Source: UBA7957 sp965222695 (GTDB lineage: Bacteria > Pseudomonadota > Gammaproteobacteria > Granulosicoccales > Granulosicoccaceae). Taken from it: a DNA stretch of 64,000 nt. The DNA lies in the NCBI GenBank assembly GCA_965222695.1, contig OZ244967.1, positions 2,666,001 through 2,730,000 of the forward strand, in the 5' to 3' direction. This document shows positions 8,548-17,061 of this stretch, piece after piece. The translations under genes and the position numbers were made by a program. The notes beneath the pieces were generated by a model. That model worked only from the letters and a program-made list of their open reading frames with translations, had not been told where the DNA came from and ran no database searches. Within the stretch, counting starts at the first letter, position 1. Every line of letters starts with the position of its first letter.

Positions 8548-10318
8548 GGATTAACTCTGTTTCACGTATTTGATTGAGAATACAGACCAGGTCTTGAGTA
8601 CCGGCAAATCTGGTATATCGGCTTTTGTCGGATTGCCTGGTTTTGCTGATTTCAATTCCCGGGAATATCGATTTTATTGCCGATAATGTATTTTTCACCC
8701 AGTGTATCCCGTCCAGCTCTCTCGTCATTTCATGAAGCTGTCCGGTCCGGACTTCTCCATCAGTCAATATAATAATGCTCAAATCCGCCGCAATATAGTC
8801 GTATATTTTTGTGGTTGACTCAAAATTATCGCCGGATGTAAAAATGATTCCTGCATCGTATTGATTCAATTGCCGGCACAGTTCCGGATACGGAATAACC
8901 CCATGGATGATAACAGCCTCGTTCAATTCGACTTCATGCAAAATTTCGTCGCTGCAGCGACCATAGACGTGAAATTCCAACTCCCCTTTTTTTGCCTGGC
9001 TAAAGACACGCTGCACATTAAATCGATCGTAAAGGCTACCCGCATAAACTATCCTTTTCACGTTTGAGTGAATTTGTGGCTGTTGATCGTCTTTAAAAAA
9101 ACGCTCGTCATATCCGTTTGCAATCACATGTATTTTTTCTCTACTATCCGTTTCGACCAGTTTGGCACAGACATCATTTACAGCAATTATAGCATCCGCC
9201 TGGCGATTGAAGTCTGCCTCTAGCCTCCGTGTTTCTGTGGGATGTAATATTCGCGGATGATTTGCATAGGGGTCTCTATAATCTAATACAATTTTTGACC
9301 CCCATTTACTTTTTGCGAAAGATGCAAAGCGAAATTGCTGAAACGGATTACCGGTTATTAATACAACTTCATAGGCTTTGTGATTTACTGTTGAGAAATA
9401 CCGCTCCAATGCAAGACTCCAAGTATATCCAAGAATATCTATTGAGTGTGCCTGGAAATTCAACAATTGTTGTCTGTGCCGCTTGTCAATATGGATCGAA
9501 TAGAGGCCGACGTCCGGCACGTATAGATTATTCTTTGTTTCTTTTCTTTGAGCGGGATTTATAGCCGTTACAAAGTCGACCTGAAAGTCTGAGATTTCCG
9601 GGATTACGTCCCTCCAATAGTCATTTCTTAAAGTACCTACCGCCCGAAACGGCTCAGAAAAGTAGGACACCATCAACAGATTATTAGATTTGCAAGACGG
9701 TTTTTCCCGTATTTGCGGACCGCCGGGAGCAGTAGTTGCTGAAGGAAAGTGAATGTCCGCGTTAAATACCTCGCTATCGTTGACGAGTTGCGGCTTGATA
9801 AAATTTTTATTCAAAAACCGGGTAGCGACTAACTCTGACCGGGCATGTAGCAGATGCGCATTAAATACAACCGGCCAGCGTTCGAAATGGTTGTGCAGAT
9901 TCAGTTGCTCCAGGTTGTCGGCAATATAGGGTACGCCGCGGGTTTCGAGTAAATAAAGAGCGATTTTATGTCCGACTGCATAGTCGAAACAATAGACAAA
10001 ATCCGGAACGCCGCTATTGATCAAAACAGCTTCCAGCAATCTGAATAATTTTAGCAAATCGGTTTGTTGACAATCCTCAATATTTAGCGCGTATCGATTT
10101 CTGTGTATATTGTCGTAGATAGAAACTTTTTCCCCATTTTCGACATTAATATAAATCCATCCGAAGGCAAGCCGACTTTTATCATCGAAGGCTTCAATAT
10201 AGAGGCCGTCGGTATCAATCAACATGATCGTGCAGTCCAGTCCCCCTGCACCTGAGAGGTTTACCGGTTTCGATAGCCCGACATAATTGTTGACGCAGGG
10301 CGCTATTGGCTTATTCAT
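8537..10318 (-). CDS. Large glycosyltransferase with an unrecognised N-terminal domain
   Basis: A 593-residue protein. The C-terminal part, from about residue 210, reads as a GT-B glycosyltransferase: LLMVSYFSEPFRAVGTLRN, KIVLDYRDPYANHPR, IAVNDVCAKL, HVIANGYDERFF, then VYAGSLYDRF and a nucleotide-sugar domain ending in STTKIYDYIAADL. About 200 residues precede it, starting LDCTIMLIDTDGLYIEAFDD, which I cannot place in a family. They look like a folded alpha/beta domain, and part (VPYIADNLEQLN) resembles a glycosyltransferase N-terminal half, so this may be a degenerate duplicated GT domain. It is translationally coupled to the small coiled-coil gene downstream. Confidence 0.75.
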   Translation of the reverse strand: MNKPIAPCVNNYVGLSKPVNLSGAGGLDCTIMLIDTDGLYIEAFDDKSRLAFGWIYINVENGEKVSIYDNIHRNRYALNIEDCQQTDLLKLFRLLEAVLINSGVPDFVYCFDYAVGHKIALYLLETRGVPYIADNLEQLNLHNHFERWPVVFNAHLLHARSELVATRFLNKNFIKPQLVNDSEVFNADIHFPSATTAPGGPQIREKPSCKSNNLLMVSYFSEPFRAVGTLRNDYWRDVIPEISDFQVDFVTAINPAQRKETKNNLYVPDVGLYSIHIDKRHRQQLLNFQAHSIDILGYTWSLALERYFSTVNHKAYEVVLITGNPFQQFRFASFAKSKWGSKIVLDYRDPYANHPRILHPTETRRLEADFNRQADAIIAVNDVCAKLVETDSREKIHVIANGYDERFFKDDQQPQIHSNVKRIVYAGSLYDRFNVQRVFSQAKKGELEFHVYGRCSDEILHEVELNEAVIIHGVIPYPELCRQLNQYDAGIIFTSGDNFESTTKIYDYIAADLSIIILTDGEVRTGQLHEMTRELDGIHWVKNTLSAIKSIFPGIEISKTRQSDKSRYTRFAGTQDLVCILNQIRETELIHER

Positions 10319-10328
10319 AGTCCTGCAC

Positions 10329-11033
10329 CTATTGTTTTTGACTGTGCACCCAATTCAAGTACATCCTCAGTGCGTGATCTGTTCCCGCATTTTCCTTAAC
10401 TTCTCCATTATTAAGCCAAACGACACGGTTGGCCCACTCTCGAATGACTGAGTTTGAGTGACTGGAAAAAACCACTATTCCACTTTTTTTAATAAATTCC
10501 TTTAACCGCTGGTTAGCTTTTTCCTTAAATAACTCATCCCCTACTCCTATCCACTCGTCAAGGACAATGATATCCGAACTGATTGCCGTTGAAATCGCAA
10601 ACGCAAGCCTGGCAGACATTCCGGACGAATAGGTTTTTACAGGAGCATCGAAGTAGCTGTCCAGCTCACAGAATTCCTCAATCTCGTCGACTGTCCAATT
10701 GGCCTGCGATTTGTTATGCCCGAGATACAACATACGCAAAACGACATTTTCGCGTCCGGTCAAGGAACGATCTATCCCCAGATTCAGATTGGTTAGGGAA
10801 ACGATATTGCCGCTTACTCTGACCACACCGCTGGTCGGCTCATAGATTCCGGATATCGTCTGCAAAAGAGTCGTCTTTCCCGAACCATTCTTGCCGATCA
10901 AGCACAGACTGTCACCTGGATTGATTTCAATATTAATATCATTGAGTAATCTGATATATCTGGGCTTGCTAAGTGAAAGAAATCGCTTTCTTATCACGGG
11001 CACATCAAGTGAGACGTTTTCAAGACTAATCAA
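10329..11033 (-). CDS. ABC transporter ATP-binding protein for polysaccharide export (Wzt/KpsT-like)
   Basis: ATPase partner of the adjacent Wzm-like permease. Visible motifs are Walker A GKNGSGKTT, signature YSSGMSARLAFAIS (the SSGM form typical of polysaccharide exporters), Walker B IIVLDEWI and the switch SSHS. The protein stops soon after the nucleotide-binding domain, so it lacks the C-terminal carbohydrate-binding domain of Wzt proteins that recognise a capped O-antigen; it resembles KpsT or TagH-core ATPases. I prefer the TTG at 11033 (ISLENVSLDVPV), which begins just after the permease stop. The frame also has an ATG at 11105, but that would overlap the permease by 65 bases and add a non-conserved tail. 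Confidence 0.87.
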   Translation of the reverse strand: MISLENVSLDVPVIRKRFLSLSKPRYIRLLNDINIEINPGDSLCLIGKNGSGKTTLLQTISGIYEPTSGVVRVSGNIVSLTNLNLGIDRSLTGRENVVLRMLYLGHNKSQANWTVDEIEEFCELDSYFDAPVKTYSSGMSARLAFAISTAISSDIIVLDEWIGVGDELFKEKANQRLKEFIKKSGIVVFSSHSNSVIREWANRVVWLNNGEVKENAGTDHALRMYLNWVHSQKQ

Positions 11034-11040
11034 GAGACTA

Positions 11041-11886
11041 TTACCTGCAAAGGAAAACCAGACTCGCCCGGTATCGTTTGTAGAAATAGGCAGCAAGGAG
11101 TGCATTCAATACCGTAATTGAAATTGCAATTATCCAATCCAGAATGACGAACTCCATGCCCAATAACGGTTTACGTATAATACTGATAAAGTAATAGAAC
11201 GGGTTATATTCAACAAAAACTATTCTCCAATCACCTTGTAGTCTTGTCTCCGACCAGACAATTGGTGTGATAAAAAATGCAAATCTGGTAGCATTCACAA
11301 GCATAAATGAAATATCTCTGATCAGTGCTACCAGAATCCCACACCAGACAGTAAAGAAAAATGTCGCCAAACCCAAAACCGTAAAGCCCAGCGCCGCCTG
11401 CAGCAAGGCGGAGACCGAAAAAGCACCGTTCCAAAACAGAATGACCAGAATAACCGGTAGATTAACCAGAAATATAATGGATCGGACTATCAGACTTTTT
11501 ACCGCGAAACCGACCATGGGAAGCCGGATCTGGCTATAGACAGAAAAGCTGGTTAAAAATATTTTGGTTCCGTTATTGAGCGAATCGGAAATATACACCC
11601 AGACGATATATCCAGTGTACACATACAACACAAATTCCGCGAAGTCGGTATCCAAAAGACCTGAATAAATCGCACCAATTGCAACGGCGAAGAATGCGTT
11701 GGCAATGACAATCCAATAAATCCCCAGATAGGAATACTTATACCAGCTTTTAACATCATTCCACGCAGTAACCGCCCATAACTCTGTCAGCCCGAGCGCT
11801 TTCAGTACATCCGCCCAGATGCTGATGTTTCTATATCCAGCTCCTGTGATATATCCGTCTTCCTTAAATTTCAAATTAGGCAACAT
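11041..11886 (-). CDS. ABC-2 type polysaccharide export permease (Wzm/KpsM-like)
   Basis: A 281-residue inner membrane protein with about six hydrophobic segments, of the ABC2_membrane family: YLGIYWIVIANAFFAVAIGA, IFLVNLPVILVILFWNGAF, FFITPIVWSETRLQGDW, and YNPFYYFISIIRKPLLG near the C-terminus. It would form the channel for undecaprenyl-linked glycan or capsule chains, driven by the ATPase encoded directly downstream. The pair shows that the glycan made here is exported by the ABC-dependent rather than the Wzx flippase route. Confidence 0.92.
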   Translation of the reverse strand: MLPNLKFKEDGYITGAGYRNISIWADVLKALGLTELWAVTAWNDVKSWYKYSYLGIYWIVIANAFFAVAIGAIYSGLLDTDFAEFVLYVYTGYIVWVYISDSLNNGTKIFLTSFSVYSQIRLPMVGFAVKSLIVRSIIFLVNLPVILVILFWNGAFSVSALLQAALGFTVLGLATFFFTVWCGILVALIRDISFMLVNATRFAFFITPIVWSETRLQGDWRIVFVEYNPFYYFISIIRKPLLGMEFVILDWIIAISITVLNALLAAYFYKRYRASLVFLCR

Positions 11887-11931
11887 GGCAATAGGCGTTC
11901 CGCAATCTACTCAAGTTGAAGGTTGAGACTA

Positions 11932-12510
11932 TTATTCAACCCTTTCGACTCTGCCGTCCCTGAGACGATATTTTTGACCGGATTGCTCACATAAAGCGAA
12001 ATCTGAGCCTGAAAAATCCAACCTTTCGCCATATTCACTCATCCAGCCGATCTGACGGGCTGGAACACCGACAACCAATGCGTAATCCGGGACCGATTTG
12101 TTCACAACTGATCCGGCACCGATAAAGGCATAGCGTCCTACCTTGCATCCGCAGATTATCGTGCAATTAGCACCCAGGGTTGCACCTTGGCGAACTAATG
12201 TATCCCTGTACTCATGTTTTCTGGAAACCGCTGAGCGAGGATTATAGACATTGGTAAATACCATACTCGGACCGCAAAATACATTATCTTCCAATACTAC
12301 ATTGTCGTAAACCGAAACGTTGTTTTGAATTTTTACATTATTCCCTATGGTGACGTTATTCCCGATAAATACATTTTGTCCGAAAGTACAATTTTCTCCA
12401 ACTCGCGCACCTCCACAAATGTGGACCCAGTGCCAAACCCGGCTACCAGAACCAATCTGAGCACCGACGTCTATCACAGCTGTTTCATGAACCATCACCT
12501 CCTGATTCAT
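11932..12510 (-). CDS. Hexapeptide-repeat N-acetyltransferase (WbpD/WlbB-like)
   Basis: A left-handed beta-helix acyltransferase. From the ATG at 12510 it has 192 residues, the usual size of WbpD/WlbB, with repeated hexapeptides (IGSGSRVWHWVHICGGARVG, NCTFGQNVFIGNNVTIGNNV), the loop around NVYNPRSAVSRKHEYRDT and the end VVGVPARQIGW. That family transfers acetyl from acetyl-CoA to the 3-amino group of UDP-2-acetamido-3-amino-glucuronate. The start lies 2 bases after the stop of the dehydrogenase gene, which matches the WbpB-WbpD pairing in other genomes. The frame is open upstream to 12540, but that would overlap the dehydrogenase. Confidence 0.85.
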   Translation of the reverse strand: MNQEVMVHETAVIDVGAQIGSGSRVWHWVHICGGARVGENCTFGQNVFIGNNVTIGNNVKIQNNVSVYDNVVLEDNVFCGPSMVFTNVYNPRSAVSRKHEYRDTLVRQGATLGANCTIICGCKVGRYAFIGAGSVVNKSVPDYALVVGVPARQIGWMSEYGERLDFSGSDFALCEQSGQKYRLRDGRVERVE

Positions 12511-12512
12511 CT

Positions 12513-13484
12513 TCACAGTACTCGGACCAAAGGATGGCAATAATCTGAATGTTTTAAACTCAACGGGGCATTTCTGATATCGTGTACGATCTCAATACTT
12601 TTTCTTGCGTCCGCCAAACCAAATCCGGGCCCGCCGAAAATGTGTAGATAGCTCTGCGTGTGCAGATCCGTGAACCCTCCGGAAAATTCTATTTCCTTAC
12701 CTTCTACTAATATCGATCGGTATGTCCGCTGACCTTTTTCTTTGACTGACGCCGGAATATGGTCATAATTGATCGACAGAAACCATCGAATTCTGGCATG
12801 CTCCAATTCCAAATAACCGGAGTTGACATCCGGCTCGTTGATATAAACCCGGTTTTGCCTTACATCACCGAATATCCAGGTCAGCATATCAAAAAAATGT
12901 ACTCCGATATTGGAGGCTATTCCGCCGGATTTCTGGATGTCTCCCTTCCAGGAAGAAAAATACCAGTGACCCCTGCTGGTTAAGTAAGTCAAATCGATAT
13001 CGTATACTTTATCCGGATCAGCGGACAGTTCTTTGTCCACCTGTGCTTTTAGTTCGATGATACCGGGGTGTAACCGTAGCTGCAGTATATTGTAAATACT
13101 TCCTTCGGTTTCCTCCTCAATGGTTTGCAAACCATCAATATTCCATGGATTCAGAACCAACGGCTTCTCGCAGATGGCATGTGCACCGCTGCGCAGGGCA
13201 AACCGAATGTGCGAATCGTGTAAATAGTTGGGTGAGGCAACGACAACATAATCCACTTTTCTTCCTTCGCGCCTCTGCAGATCCAGATGCCGGTCAAATC
13301 GTTCGAATTCGATAAAGAAATCCGCCTCCGGGAAATACCCGTCGATAATTCCGACCGAGTCGTTTTTGTCCAAAGCGGCCACTAATAGATTGCCGGTGTC
13401 TTTGATCGCTTTCATGTGTCTTGGAGCGATGTATCCGGCCGCGCCAATCAGGGCGAATCGGTATTGTTGATTATTGCTTTGCAC
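12513..13484 (-). CDS. Gfo/Idh/MocA oxidoreductase (WbpB/WlbA-like)
   Basis: An NAD-dependent sugar-nucleotide dehydrogenase of 323 residues. The Rossmann N-terminus FALIGAAGYIAPRHMKAIKD, the segment VVASPNYLHDSHIRFALRSG and the EKP motif (ICEKPLVLNPWNIDGL) match WbpB/WlbA, which oxidise UDP-GlcNAcA at C3. Together with the acetyltransferase downstream it points to a 2,3-diacetamido-uronic acid in the glycan. The partner aminotransferase (WbpE) and the UDP-GlcNAc 6-dehydrogenase (WbpA) are not in the window. Its start overlaps the upstream glycosyltransferase gene by 14 bases. Confidence 0.88.
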   Translation of the reverse strand: MQSNNQQYRFALIGAAGYIAPRHMKAIKDTGNLLVAALDKNDSVGIIDGYFPEADFFIEFERFDRHLDLQRREGRKVDYVVVASPNYLHDSHIRFALRSGAHAICEKPLVLNPWNIDGLQTIEEETEGSIYNILQLRLHPGIIELKAQVDKELSADPDKVYDIDLTYLTSRGHWYFSSWKGDIQKSGGIASNIGVHFFDMLTWIFGDVRQNRVYINEPDVNSGYLELEHARIRWFLSINYDHIPASVKEKGQRTYRSILVEGKEIEFSGGFTDLHTQSYLHIFGGPGFGLADARKSIEIVHDIRNAPLSLKHSDYCHPLVRVL

Positions 13485-14739
13485 GACTTCTTCGTTCTCC
13501 GAATGACTCTACTCTGGATTCTTCAAGACAACGGCCGAGTTCACTGACCGCCTTTTGCTTACCGAATTCACCTTCCAACAGGATGCGGGAATGCTCTTGA
13601 AAGTCAAACAATTGCCGATGATCCAGAAGCAACCGCTCCAATACTCTTTCCAGTTCAGTCGGATTCTCCGGCTCTACCGCTATTCCCGCACGCGTATTCC
13701 TTAAAATATCGCCTCCTTCGCCACGACCGCACAATATCACGGCCATGCCGTTTCTGGCATAGTCAAACAGGCGTCTTGAAACTGCCAGCCTGTTAATCTC
13801 CGTGTCTGTCAAAGATGCGATACCAACATCGCCTTTTTGTAAAAAATGATCAAGCGAATCAAGCGAAAGATTTCCAGCATATTCTATACAGCCGTGTTGT
13901 TCCGCCATTTTCTTGATCAGCGGAATTTTACTACCGCTGCCGGCAAATCGCAGAACAACTCTTCCCGGATAACGCCGATGCAATGACAATACAGCCCGGC
14001 AGAGGGTTTCCGGATCCTGGGCAAATCCTTGAGTCCCTGCTTCTATCAGCACAATCCGCTGTTTTTCGACTCTGTCGCGGGCCACATTCTGCGAGACTGA
14101 ATCCGTTCCCTGATCGGTATTGCGCACAAGGTACAGCTGTTTGTTATTTCCGATGATCGGACGCAGCCTTTTCAGCAGTGACTCCGTCACTGTGATGAAG
14201 GAGGTACAACGCGAATACATCCATTGCTCGTAGCGCTTTAATAACCATCGTACAATTCGGGGTGGATTCGAGGCACCGGTTTCCCACAGGCGCTCCGGCC
14301 ACAAATCACGAATATCCAAAATAATCCGTACATCTCTAAAATAGCTGATCAGATAGACCGGGAAGCCCAGAAACATCGGGCCGGACGTAATCACAAACAC
14401 TCTGTGCGACCACAATTTCCGTATCCATCCTATCAACATTAACGGCAAGGAAATGAAATTCAGAGCCCGAAGGAACGGTCCTCCTCTCGTGGCGGGAAAT
14501 ATCCGGCAGCGGAAAAAGGAAACATTCCCCTTGTGTTCCTGAAGCCACCACCCGGAACGATACTGAACCTGCGAGCGGTACATCTCGGCCTCAGGATAGT
14601 TTGGTATTGCCGTAAAGACATCCACACGGTCGTAGTGGTTTAACAACACGTCTGTAAAAAAACGCATTCTGTTTGATGCCGCGCCGGTTTCCGGAGGATA
14701 GTACTGTGTCAGTAGCGCGACTTGATCTTTTTTGCTCAT
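13471..14739 (-). CDS. Glycosyltransferase family 4 (WbuB-like)
   Basis: A 422-residue GT-B transferase. The N-terminus ALLTQYYPPETGAASNRMRF is the WbuB-type acceptor-side loop. Later segments are ILDIRDLWPERLWETGA, the start of the donor domain IVLIEAGTQGFAQDPETLCR and the nucleotide-sugar site around LAVSRRLFDYARNGMAVILC. A hydrophobic segment near residues 85-140 suggests membrane association. WbuB-like enzymes often add an N-acetylated amino sugar, which would suit the neighbouring WbpB/WbpD-like genes, but the donor is not readable. It is the first minus-strand gene after the 293-base gap, so a promoter for the export/glycosylation genes probably lies in 14740-15032. Confidence 0.88.
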   Translation of the reverse strand: MSKKDQVALLTQYYPPETGAASNRMRFFTDVLLNHYDRVDVFTAIPNYPEAEMYRSQVQYRSGWWLQEHKGNVSFFRCRIFPATRGGPFLRALNFISLPLMLIGWIRKLWSHRVFVITSGPMFLGFPVYLISYFRDVRIILDIRDLWPERLWETGASNPPRIVRWLLKRYEQWMYSRCTSFITVTESLLKRLRPIIGNNKQLYLVRNTDQGTDSVSQNVARDRVEKQRIVLIEAGTQGFAQDPETLCRAVLSLHRRYPGRVVLRFAGSGSKIPLIKKMAEQHGCIEYAGNLSLDSLDHFLQKGDVGIASLTDTEINRLAVSRRLFDYARNGMAVILCGRGEGGDILRNTRAGIAVEPENPTELERVLERLLLDHRQLFDFQEHSRILLEGEFGKQKAVSELGRCLEESRVESFGERRSRAKQ

Positions 14740-15032
14740 GAAAATGGAGGGATCTCAATCCCGGCTGTTGAGGCGGCGCTATAGATCCTGATTGGTATTA
14801 ACTAAAGGGATTTCAGAAAATTGCGGGCGACTGTAACACAAGGACACAGTGGTCACAATTTGCGGTTTGCTAAGAGCCTGTTCAAGATCTCGCTAAATGA
14901 CGCTATTGCGGGGTCAAAAATCGGCTCGATGCCGAGGTTGGGTAAGGTGGGTACGTTTGGCAGCGGAAATCCCTCCATCCGCCCCACTAGTCTGCAATGG
15001 GACAGATGGAACCGGGATTCAGGGAAGGTCGG
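14740..15032. other. Gap between sat-cysC and the glycosyltransferase operon
   Basis: No gene is convincing here. The stretch contains one copy of the dispersed GCCTGTT element (14871-14900) and should carry the promoter of the minus-strand glycan operon, but I see no clear -35/-10 pair. Confidence 0.5.
14871..14900 (+). repeat. Dispersed TAAGGGCCTGTT element, copy
   Basis: Reads TAAGAGCCTGTTCAAGATCT then CGC. It shares TAAG-GCCTGT with 29399-29427 and 44334-44362, and TTCAAGATCTCGC exactly with 21822-21834. Confidence 0.55.
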
Positions 15033-16781
15033 TCAGTGGATAAATCCCAGACTTTCCAGCTTCAGCAGTACCCTATGAGCAGCCTCATCGGGCGAACACT
15101 CTTCCGTCTGAATCAACATTTCAGGATTTTCCGGAATCTCGTAGGGATCATCAATACCGGTAAATCCTTTGATCTTTCCGGCACGTGCCATTGCATAAAG
15201 CCCTTTGCGATCACGCTTTTCACAGGTTTCCAGCGTGGTCGCCACGTGAATTTCGATAAATCCGCCCAACGGGCTGATCATATCTCTTACCATTCGCCGT
15301 GTTGAGGCATAAGGGGCAATGGGAGCACATATGGCTATACCCCTGTTTTTAGTAATTTCGCTGGCGACATAGCCGATTCGCTGAATGTTCAGATCTCGGT
15401 GCTCACGTGAGAAACCCAATTCACTCGACAAATTCGTGCGTACGACATCACCGTCCAACAAGGTCACCGGGCGGCCTCCAAGCTCCAGAAGTTTCATCAA
15501 CAAGGCATTGGCAATGGTGGATTTACCGGCACCGGACAAGCCGGTAAAAAATATCGTCAAACCTTGTTGATGCCGGGGGGGATGGGATTTGCGTAACTCT
15601 TCGACTACTTCCGTATAAGAAAACCACTCGGGGATTTCCAATCCTTCCTGTAAACGTCGACGCAATTCCGTTCCTGAGATATTGAGTATCGTCTCATTTT
15701 TTCCGACTTCGCTGACCGGACGGTACTCAGCACGTTCCTGGACATAAACCATGGCTTCAAAAGGCACCATTTCAATACCAATCTCGTCCTCGTATTGTTT
15801 GACCAGCGTCTGTGCGTCATAAGGTCCATAAAAATCGAAGCCATCACTGTTTTTACCCGGACCCGCATGATCGCGTCCGACGATAAAGTGAGTGCATCCG
15901 TAATTTTTGCGAATGATCGCATGCCACAAGGCTTCGCGTGGTCCACCCATGCGCATTGCGAGCGGCAAGAGGCTGAGTGCACTGGTTTGTTCGGGGTAAT
16001 GCTTGATCAGTTTTTCATAACAGCGCACGCGAGTGAAATGATCTATATCGCCGGGTTTTGTCATTCCGACCACCGGATGAATCAAGAGATTGGCTTCCGC
16101 TCGTTGAGCGGCCCGTGAAGTCAGCTCCTGATGAGCCCGATGCATCGGGTTTCGCGTCTGAAAGGCAACGATTTTTGACCATCCCAGTTTTGCGAAACGC
16201 GCTCTCAACTCGGCAGGTGTGTCTCGCAAATACAGATAATCATAATGATTCGGCGCTTCCACTCCGGTTAATTTGCCGCCAACATACACCGCTTCGGTAC
16301 GATTGAGTAAATATTCAACGCCCGGATGCGCAATGTCGCCGGATCCGAAAACCTTTTCCGCCTCGTAAACCTTATCCGGTTCGTAGGTATCGGAGACATC
16401 CATAACAGCAAGCAATACACCTTCCTGGTCGCGCAAAGCAATCCTGTCACCCGGATTAAGATCCGCTGCAAAGGCTTGATTGACATCCAGTGAAATCGGC
16501 ATAGGCCATAAAGTGCCATCCTGCATTCGCATCTTATCGACTACACCCTTGTAGTCCGCTTCGGTCATAAAACCCTTGAGCGGTGAAAACGCCCCGTTTA
16601 ATAACAGTTCCAGATCACAAATCTGTCTTTGGTTCAGTGTCCAGGAAGGTAAATCGTGTGCGATACGCTGCAGTTCGGCGATATCCTCGCCCTTTGCGTA
16701 AAGATCGACCAAATCACCGCCATGGGGTTTGATCAACTCGGCTTCATCATAATGAAGATTTCTGGCTTGTGTTGCTAACAT
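15033..16781 (-). CDS. Bifunctional sulfate adenylyltransferase / adenylylsulfate kinase
   Basis: Makes PAPS from sulfate in two ATP-dependent steps. The N-terminal Sat-type ATP sulfurylase (about 390 residues) has the substrate motif QTRNPMHRAHQE, HPVVGMTKPGDIDH and GRDHAGPGK. The C-terminal APS kinase has the P-loop FTGLSGAGKSTIANAL, LLDGDVVR and the lid region DRKGLYAMARAGKIKGFTGI. The order Sat then CysC is the bacterial fusion known from Aquifex and some proteobacteria; gammaproteobacteria such as E. coli use CysDN plus separate CysC. I set the start at the ATG at 16781 (582 residues) because the 33 residues upstream in frame are not family-like. No sulfotransferase is seen. Confidence 0.93.
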   Translation of the reverse strand: MLATQARNLHYDEAELIKPHGGDLVDLYAKGEDIAELQRIAHDLPSWTLNQRQICDLELLLNGAFSPLKGFMTEADYKGVVDKMRMQDGTLWPMPISLDVNQAFAADLNPGDRIALRDQEGVLLAVMDVSDTYEPDKVYEAEKVFGSGDIAHPGVEYLLNRTEAVYVGGKLTGVEAPNHYDYLYLRDTPAELRARFAKLGWSKIVAFQTRNPMHRAHQELTSRAAQRAEANLLIHPVVGMTKPGDIDHFTRVRCYEKLIKHYPEQTSALSLLPLAMRMGGPREALWHAIIRKNYGCTHFIVGRDHAGPGKNSDGFDFYGPYDAQTLVKQYEDEIGIEMVPFEAMVYVQERAEYRPVSEVGKNETILNISGTELRRRLQEGLEIPEWFSYTEVVEELRKSHPPRHQQGLTIFFTGLSGAGKSTIANALLMKLLELGGRPVTLLDGDVVRTNLSSELGFSREHRDLNIQRIGYVASEITKNRGIAICAPIAPYASTRRMVRDMISPLGGFIEIHVATTLETCEKRDRKGLYAMARAGKIKGFTGIDDPYEIPENPEMLIQTEECSPDEAAHRVLLKLESLGFIH

Positions 16782-17017
16782 ATTATTATTCGAACTCACT
16801 TGAAAAGTTGATAACGAGCGGGAACAGAGGCCCAATGTGCTTGCCCCGCATGGTTTAGGTACTGCTCGAATAGATAGCAATTAGTAGACCAGTCATTTGA
16901 TTGACGGCAGTGGGGTTGGATACCAGTACCCGGGCCGGGCATGATGTGCCGGAAGCCGCTGAGCAGGCCCGGTGGCGTGATCAATCGCAGCACTGCTGTA
17001 CAGCGAATTTTTTTATT

Positions 17018-17044
17018 TTGCCGAGCCCGAATCGGTCTCGGCAA
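17018..17044. other. Stem-loop after ahcY, without a proper U-run
   Basis: TTGCCGAG (17018-17025) pairs with CTCGGCAA (17037-17044), and an inner CCG/CGG pair extends the stem. For the minus-strand ahcY transcript the stem is followed by A-rich, not U-rich, sequence, so it is not a canonical terminator. It may protect the 3' end of the message. Confidence 0.4.
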
Positions 17045-17061
17045 GACAGGCTTCAGCCGCT

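Noticed and set aside
16796..17044. Open frame of 82 codons between sat-cysC and ahcY
   Set aside because: Low-quality composition (many Arg, Pro, Cys, His), no start signal, and it runs across the stem-loop at 17018-17044.
17018..17044. Intrinsic terminator for ahcY
   Set aside because: The stem is good, but the bases after it on the ahcY strand are A-rich, not U-rich.
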